NCBI RefSeq assembly: GCF_900110205.1
Contig: NZ_FOCV01000020.1
Location: 1-64,000, forward strand
Origin: Rhizobium tibeticum
Lineage (GTDB): Bacteria; Pseudomonadota; Alphaproteobacteria; Rhizobiales; Rhizobiaceae
Reading direction: 5' to 3'
Length of the DNA stretch: 64,000 nt
A model generated the notes under the pieces. The model saw only the letters and a program-made list of their open reading frames with translations, had not been told where the DNA came from and searched no databases. Positions 59,891 to 64,000 of the stretch are shown piece by piece (the first letter of the stretch is position 1; each line of letters begins with the position of its first letter). The position numbers and the translations under genes are program-made.

Positions 59891-60724
59891 ATGAAGCCAC
59901 GTTTTCTTGTCTTCGCAATCGCCTGCCTGATGGTCCTCATCGCGGCCGAAGCGGCCGTCGCTCAAGAAGAAAAGAACGTCAGCCAGTGCCAGGCCATCGC
60001 CCAATCGATCCCGCAAGCGACCTTTGCCAGCTTCACAGGTCCAGCGCCGATCGTTGGCGCCGGCGCTAGCGACCAATCGGTCACGCTGACCTACATCGGA
60101 CATTCCACCTTCCTTATCGAAACGCCAGGCGGCGTAACCATCGCGACCGACTATAGCGGCTGGTATTCGCCGCCGCACGTGCCGATGGTCGTCACCATGA
60201 ACCGCGCCCATTCCTCGCATTATACGCTGGCGGCCGACCCTGGCATTCAACACGTCCTGCACGGATGGAGCGACGTGCCGGGGGAAAAGGCGAAGGTAAA
60301 CCTCGTCGTCGGCGACACCTACATCCGCAACGTTACAACGGATATCAGAGGCGGCTTCGGTGCGCCGCAGACGGACGGCAATTCAATCTTTATCTTCGAG
60401 ATTGCCGGGCTCTGCATCGGCCACCTCGGCCACCTTCATTATGAGTTGACGCAAGCGCACTATGCCGAGATCGGCCGGCTTGACGTCGTCATGGTTCCCG
60501 TCGATGGCGGCCTGACGATGGGCTCGGACAGCATGAGTCGGGTCATCAAGCGCCTGCGCGCCTCTCTCATCCTGCCGATGCACCAGCCAAGGCCGCTGCA
60601 AAGCTTCCTGTCGATGTTCGGACCCGATTTCGATATCAGCTACGCACCGACGAACACGATCACCGTGTCGCTACGGACATTGCCGAGGAAGCCATTGATC
60701 TACGTCGCCAAAGGCATGCAGTAA
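59891..60724 (+). CDS. Exported metallo-beta-lactamase-fold protein (UlaG-like)
   Basis: 277 residues from ATG 59891 behind GGAGGAAG. Signal peptide to about residue 25 (AAVA-QEE). The fold is MBL/UlaG-like: TLTYIGHSTFLIETPGGV, CIGHLGHLHYELTQ, LDVVMVPVDGG and LILPMHQPRP. The first metal motif, normally HxHxDH, reads AHSSHYT (His107, His110) with neither Asp nor second His pair, so one or both metals may be missing or differently held. Other His residues (GHLGH) remain. Periplasmic hydrolase with unknown substrate. Confidence 0.78.
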   Translation: MKPRFLVFAIACLMVLIAAEAAVAQEEKNVSQCQAIAQSIPQATFASFTGPAPIVGAGASDQSVTLTYIGHSTFLIETPGGVTIATDYSGWYSPPHVPMVVTMNRAHSSHYTLAADPGIQHVLHGWSDVPGEKAKVNLVVGDTYIRNVTTDIRGGFGAPQTDGNSIFIFEIAGLCIGHLGHLHYELTQAHYAEIGRLDVVMVPVDGGLTMGSDSMSRVIKRLRASLILPMHQPRPLQSFLSMFGPDFDISYAPTNTITVSLRTLPRKPLIYVAKGMQ

Positions 60725-60725
60725 A

Positions 60726-60747
60726 AGACCCGGAGGGCGCCGGGTCT
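60726..60747. terminator. Hairpin between convergent genes
   Basis: AGACCCGG and CCGGGTCT form an 8-bp stem with a 6-base loop starting just after the MBL gene stop. T-tracts are weak; it may end transcription from both sides. Confidence 0.55.
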
Positions 60748-60754
60748 ATGTCAT

Positions 60755-61258
60755 TCAAGCGAACTGCAGATGCTGCCGGATGCCGACATCGGGCATCTTG
60801 TCATCATCGAGATTGGCCTTGGCAATCTCCCAACCAAATTTGAGCTTACTGCCGGTAGAGACCCAGATCTCTGCGTCGTCAACATGCATCACAAGCATCG
60901 TCAGCTTCGGATCCTTCTTGCCGTCCTCATACCAGGCGGCGACGACGGAATCCCAGTACTCATTGATCTTCGACGGATCGGACCGCACCTCGATCTTGCC
61001 GGCTAGGCAAGCGTGATAGTCGTGATGCTTTCCCACGACGCAGAAATGTGCCCTGGTGCCCGGCTTGATGGCACGGGCGATTTCTGCGTCCGATTTCGAG
61101 TAGAACCAGATCGTATTGGTCTTCGGATCGGCATGGGGCGCCATTGGCTGCATATGCATGTCCGCTCCGTCCACGCCGAGCATGCCGGCATGAATGTCGT
61201 TGACCTGATCCCAGAGCTGACGTGCCGGGTGTTTCCGCGCCTCGTTGAAACTAGCCAT
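60755..61258 (-). CDS. Pyridoxamine-5'-phosphate-oxidase-family general stress protein
   Basis: 167 residues from ATG 61258, behind GGAAGGAAG. Split-barrel flavin-binding fold of the PNPOx-like general stress group: TNTIWFYSKSDAEIARAI, AHFCVVGKHHDYHACLAGKIEV, MLVMHVDDAEIWVSTGSKLKFGWEIAKA. Members bind FMN or F420 and are of uncertain function; several rhizobial relatives respond to general stress. A near-perfect EcfG promoter precedes it. Convergent with the MBL gene. Confidence 0.88.
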   Translation of the reverse strand: MASFNEARKHPARQLWDQVNDIHAGMLGVDGADMHMQPMAPHADPKTNTIWFYSKSDAEIARAIKPGTRAHFCVVGKHHDYHACLAGKIEVRSDPSKINEYWDSVVAAWYEDGKKDPKLTMLVMHVDDAEIWVSTGSKLKFGWEIAKANLDDDKMPDVGIRQHLQFA

Positions 61259-61293
61259 AGCACTTCCTTCCGTTTCAAGGGTCCGTGTCTTGA

Positions 61294-61318
61294 AACGCCA
61301 GCTTCGGAGCTTTGTTCC
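61294..61318 (-). promoter_or_regulatory. EcfG/RpoE2-type general stress promoter
   Basis: On the minus strand GGAAC (61318-61314), 16 bases, CGTT (61297-61294), an exact match to the alphaproteobacterial extracytoplasmic stress sigma consensus. It sits 36 bases before the start of the PNPOx-like stress gene. Confidence 0.8.
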
Positions 61319-61432
61319 GTAATTCCGGACAAGCGGGTACCCCGGGAGAATGAAGCCGTTTTCCCTTGAATACGGCCCATTTCGCTCTTATAAGGCGGCC
61401 CATTCCGACAATAAGACGTGAACAGGGGTGCC

Positions 61433-62179
61433 ATGGCTGGCCATTCACAGTTTAAAAACATCATGCATCGCAAGGGCCGTCAGGATTCCGTGCGATCGAA
61501 AATGTTCTCGAAGCTTGCGCGCGAAATCACCGTTGCCGCCAAGGCTGGCTTGCCTGATCCTTCGATGAACGCCCGCCTGCGCCTCGCGATCCAGAACGCC
61601 AAGGCCCAGTCCATGCCAAAGGACAACATCGACCGTGCCATCAAGAAGGCAGCCGGTGCCGACGGCGAGAACTACGATGAAGTCCGCTACGAGGGCTACG
61701 GTCCGGGCGGCACGGCAATCATCGTCGAGGCGCTCACCGACAACCGCAACCGCACCGCTTCCAACGTCCGCTCGATCTTCACCAAGGCCGGCGGCGCACT
61801 CGGCGAAACCGGCTCGGTCTCCTTCTCCTTCGACCACGTCGGCGAGATCACCTACAAGCTGTCGGCAGGCGATGCCGACAAGATGATGGAAGCAGCCATC
61901 GAAGCGGGTGCCGACGACGTCGAGACCGACGAGGAAGGCCACTACATCACCTGTTCCTTCGAATCCCTCGGCGAAGTTGCCAAGGCACTGGAAGCGACGC
62001 TCGGCGAAGCGGAAACCGTCAAGTCCGTCTGGCGCGCCCAGAACAATGTGCCGGTCGACGAAGAGAGAGCCCAATCGCTGCTGAAGCTCATCGACAGCCT
62101 CGAAGACGATGACGACGTCCAGAACGTCTACTCCAACTTCGAAGTCTCCGAAGAAGTCCTGGCCAAGCTCTCGGCCTGA
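61433..62179 (+). CDS. YebC/PmpR-family transcriptional regulator
   Basis: 248 residues from ATG 61433 behind AGGGGTG; a GTG at 61418 would add five residues. N-terminal MAGHSQFKNIMHRKG is universal in the family, followed by KLAREITVAAKAG, RYEGYGPGGTAIIVEALTDN and the acidic C-terminal half. YebC proteins are DNA-binding or, as recently shown for some, ribosome-associated factors. In many alphaproteobacteria ruvCAB follow; they do not here. A terminator lies directly behind. Confidence 0.95.
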   Translation: MAGHSQFKNIMHRKGRQDSVRSKMFSKLAREITVAAKAGLPDPSMNARLRLAIQNAKAQSMPKDNIDRAIKKAAGADGENYDEVRYEGYGPGGTAIIVEALTDNRNRTASNVRSIFTKAGGALGETGSVSFSFDHVGEITYKLSAGDADKMMEAAIEAGADDVETDEEGHYITCSFESLGEVAKALEATLGEAETVKSVWRAQNNVPVDEERAQSLLKLIDSLEDDDDVQNVYSNFEVSEEVLAKLSA

Positions 62180-62198
62180 CCGATCCCAAGTTTCAACA

Positions 62199-62233
62199 AA
62201 GCCGGCCACGGAAACGTCGCCGGCTTAGTTGTT
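62199..62233 (+). terminator. Rho-independent terminator after yebC
   Basis: AAGCCGGC and GCCGGCTT form an 8-bp stem with a 12-base loop, followed by AGTTGTTTT, 20 bases past the yebC stop codon. Confidence 0.75.
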
Positions 62234-62257
62234 TTGGCCGTCCGGTCACATCCGATC

Positions 62258-62670
62258 GTCGACCGGTTCGCCCGGACGCGAAACCGGCTTCGTGTGCCCC
62301 GCTTTGCTTGCGTGAAATCGAAAGAGGCGCGCACGCGTCGGACCTTCGCCCACGCAATGGGTCTACCAGATACCGGCCTGCCGTTGGAAATCACGGCCGA
62401 ATATGGAAACTGGCGTCAGGTGCGGACGGGACTGGCATCTCCCGGGCGAACGCACGGTGGCCTGCTTTGCAGCCGCCGCACTGTGTCGATCGGCCCTTGG
62501 ATCACCGCGCCCGTGCCGATGGGCGCTGCGCCACGCGTTGCAAAACGTGAAGCCCGTGTTTGGCTTGCTGCGCGTTCCTGTGATGGACACTCGAGTCACC
62601 GGCCATGACCTCGACGGCTTCGTTCATCAGTCTGCTCTGTGGGGCGTCTATCCGAACGAGAAGGTGATGT
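62258..62670 (+). pseudogene. Decayed SH3-domain (SH3_4-type) exported protein
   Basis: Fragments of one protein are spread across frames: PRFACVKSKEART, then one frame over RVGPSPTQWVYQIP, then back to GLPLEITAEYGNWRQVR, HGGLLCSRRTVSIGPW, EARVWLAARSCDGH, and after a further shift RVTGHDLDGFVHQSALWGVYPNE. Put in order they follow the bacterial SH3-like domain proteins of rhizobia (RVGPS, GLPVEI..EY.NWRRVRD, GWVH.SLLSGRRT, LWGVYPDE). At least three frameshifts and the missing N-terminus show a pseudogene. Confidence 0.8.
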
Positions 62671-62693
62671 CGGCACATCCCCGATGGCACCGG

Positions 62694-63029
62694 TCAGGAA
62701 CCAGCGCCGCCGAGGAAAGCAAGCCGGGTGAAGATCGTGTAGTGCGACTCCGACGCCATCATCGCCACGAAGACCAGAACGAGCAGCGGCGGCAACATTA
62801 TCGCGTAGACGAGCGCCAGCCGCTCCCATGCCATGTGCATGAAGATGGCAACGATCAGCCCCGCTTTCAGCATCATGAAGACGATGATGAGCGTCCAGCG
62901 CAGATAGCCCTGAATGCCGAGATAATCGACGAGATAAGAGAAGGTGCTGAGGACGAAAAGCAATCCCCAGACGACGAGGTAAAGCCGGATCGGATGCTGT
63001 TGACCGGAATGCGCTTGTGCCTGTGCCAT
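62694..63029 (-). CDS. Cytochrome c oxidase subunit IV (prokaryotic type)
   Basis: 111 residues with three membrane helices (about 16-36, 43-66, 73-95) and the family landmarks HPIRLYLVVWGLLFVLSTFSYLVDY, MLKAGLIVAIFMHMAWER. This small accessory subunit is found in the heme-copper oxidase operons of many alphaproteobacteria. Last gene of the operon; 9 bases separate it from the subunit III gene. Confidence 0.88.
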   Translation of the reverse strand: MAQAQAHSGQQHPIRLYLVVWGLLFVLSTFSYLVDYLGIQGYLRWTLIIVFMMLKAGLIVAIFMHMAWERLALVYAIMLPPLLVLVFVAMMASESHYTIFTRLAFLGGAGS

Positions 63030-63038
63030 AATGCGACC

Positions 63039-63764
63039 TCACCACAGATAAAAGAACGCGAAGATGAAGACCCAGACGAGGTCGACGAAGTGCCAGTAGA
63101 GGCCCATGATCTCGACGACCTCATAGTTGCCCTTGCGGCTTGTGAAGAAGCCGGGCCTGCCCGTATCGAAGTCCCCGCGCCATACCTTGCGCGCGGTAAT
63201 CAGCAGGAAGATCACGCCGAACGTCACATGCGTTCCGTGAAAACCGGTGATCATGAAGAAGGATGATCCGAACTGTGCCGCACCCCAGGGGTTTTCCCAA
63301 GGTCGCACGCCTTCGGTGATGAGCTTCGTCCATTCGAAGGCCTGCATTCCGACAAATGTGGCACCAAGCATTGCAGTCAGAAGCATCAAGGCAGCCGTTT
63401 TCCCGCGCTCACGGCGATAACCGAAGTTGACGGCCATGGCCATCGTGCCACTGCTGCTGATCAGAACGAAGGTCATGATCGCGATCAGGATCAGCGGAAC
63501 CTCCTGCCCGCCGATATTGAGCGCAAAGACCTCGCTTGGATTGGGCCAGGGAACCGGCGTTGACATCCGGGCGGTCATATAGGCCAGCAGGAAACACCCG
63601 AAGATGAAGGTGTCGCTGAGGAGGAAGATCCACATCATGGCCTTGCCCCAGGAGACATTCTTGAACGCCCGCTGGTCCGAGGCAAAGTCGGCCGCAACGC
63701 CACGCAGCCCGCTGGCGTGCGGGGGGGCTACATCTTCGGTGTCCATTCGGGTCAGTTCGGCCAT
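63039..63764 (-). CDS. Heme-copper oxidase subunit III (CoxP-like)
   Basis: 241 residues, seven membrane helices. Shows subunit III hallmarks: AMMWIFLLSDTFIFGCFLLAYM, WTKLITEGVRPWENPWGA, GFHGTHVTFGVIFLLI and the C-terminal GLYWHFVDLVWVFIFAFFYLW. It is an assembly and stability subunit of the oxidase. The gene upstream on the same strand encodes a second, shorter subunit III-like protein, as in the coxOP pair of the alternative oxidase coxMNOP of Bradyrhizobium. Confidence 0.9.
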   Translation of the reverse strand: MAELTRMDTEDVAPPHASGLRGVAADFASDQRAFKNVSWGKAMMWIFLLSDTFIFGCFLLAYMTARMSTPVPWPNPSEVFALNIGGQEVPLILIAIMTFVLISSSGTMAMAVNFGYRRERGKTAALMLLTAMLGATFVGMQAFEWTKLITEGVRPWENPWGAAQFGSSFFMITGFHGTHVTFGVIFLLITARKVWRGDFDTGRPGFFTSRKGNYEVVEIMGLYWHFVDLVWVFIFAFFYLW

Positions 63765-63773
63765 TATCCACCC

Positions 63774-64000
63774 TTAGGAAACGAGTTGGCGGCAGAGGTC
63801 GACGAAGTCGTTCGCCCAGCCGGTGAAGAGCGCGAAGAGAAGGAGCCACACAACGAGCATGAAGTGCCAGTAGGTGGCGCAGAGTTCGATGCCGAGGCGC
63901 AGCCTGGCGGATGGAGCGGTGCTGCCGGCCAGCAATCTCACCCGTGTTCGCGCAAGCACGGCCAGCCCACCGAGAATGTGGAGGCCGTGCAACCCGGTCA
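63774..64000 (-). CDS. Second heme-copper oxidase subunit III-like protein, C-terminal part
   Basis: Runs off the right edge; 74 residues are visible: TGLHGLHILGGLAVLAR, then LRLGIELCATYWHFMLVVWLLLFALFTGW and NDFVDLCRQLVS. The TGLHGLH motif and the Tyr-Trp-His-Phe near the end are typical of subunit III. Nine bases separate it from the next subunit III gene. The oxidase catalytic subunits I and II are expected further right. Confidence 0.82.
   Translation of the reverse strand, partial: TGLHGLHILGGLAVLARTRVRLLAGSTAPSARLRLGIELCATYWHFMLVVWLLLFALFTGWANDFVDLCRQLVS

Noticed and set aside
1..64000. Intact insertion sequences or transposases
   Set aside because: No transposase motif or terminal inverted repeats with target duplications were found.

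Overview
The window looks like a chromosomal segment of a Rhizobiaceae alphaproteobacterium (Rhizobium, Ensifer or Agrobacterium-like). This rests on the sqdBDC sulfolipid operon, a serC-leader-type structure before serC-serA, cobalamin-riboswitch-controlled cbtBA, a full tol-pal cluster, many Omp25/RopB-like porins, small rhizobial orphan proteins and candidate EcfG/RpoE2-type promoters. It is high in GC, mostly dense core genome, with one loose, decayed stretch at about 19-24.8 kb. There are no rRNA genes, CRISPR arrays or intact insertion sequences. One tRNA gene is present.

1-10.2 kb: end of a NodT-type outer-membrane efflux factor; a LacI regulator; a polyamine-type ABC importer (binding protein, two permeases, ATPase) translationally joined to a nucleoside hydrolase and an adenine deaminase, which reads as a purine-nucleoside uptake and breakdown operon; a convergent M20 amidohydrolase; a cytoplasmic molybdopterin oxidoreductase. 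10.4-18.7 kb: a PAS-like/LuxR-type regulator, riboswitch-controlled cobalt transporter cbtBA plus a membrane-anchored partner, a histidine-phosphatase-like protein, a GGDEF-EAL protein, a porin, a secreted Gly-rich tandem-repeat protein and a LapG-like periplasmic cysteine peptidase.

18.8-26.3 kb: accessory region with small membrane proteins, a second copy of the LuxR-type regulator family, an unrecognised 232-residue protein, phage-lysozyme-like remnants, a redoxin, a small Tyr-rich secreted protein and tRNA-Met(CAU). 26.4-37.7 kb: mnmA, then a metal and stress block: chrA with a rhodanese-ChrB fusion, MFS exporter, a frameshifted DUF2798-like gene, a siderophore-interacting protein, a MerR regulator diverging from a Zn/Cd/Pb P-type ATPase across a classic 19-bp-spacer promoter, and an ionotropic-glutamate-receptor-like channel.

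37.7-54.4 kb: core genes, nearly all on the minus strand: an entericidin-like lipoprotein, serC-serA, two paralogous outer-membrane barrels, glmM, ftsH, tilS, cpoB, pal, tolB, tolA, tolR, tolQ, ybgC. 54.5-64 kb: sqdBDC, a coiled-coil orphan, 5-formyl-THF cyclo-ligase, a YmdB-type phosphodiesterase, an MBL-fold protein, a PNPOx-like stress protein under a near-perfect EcfG promoter, yebC, a decayed SH3-domain gene and the end of a cytochrome oxidase operon with two subunit III-like proteins and subunit IV. The most unusual items are the glutamate-receptor-like channel with a changed selectivity filter, the nucleoside operon with an atypical hydrolase, the Gly-rich repeat protein beside a LapG-like protease, and the decayed phage-derived patch.
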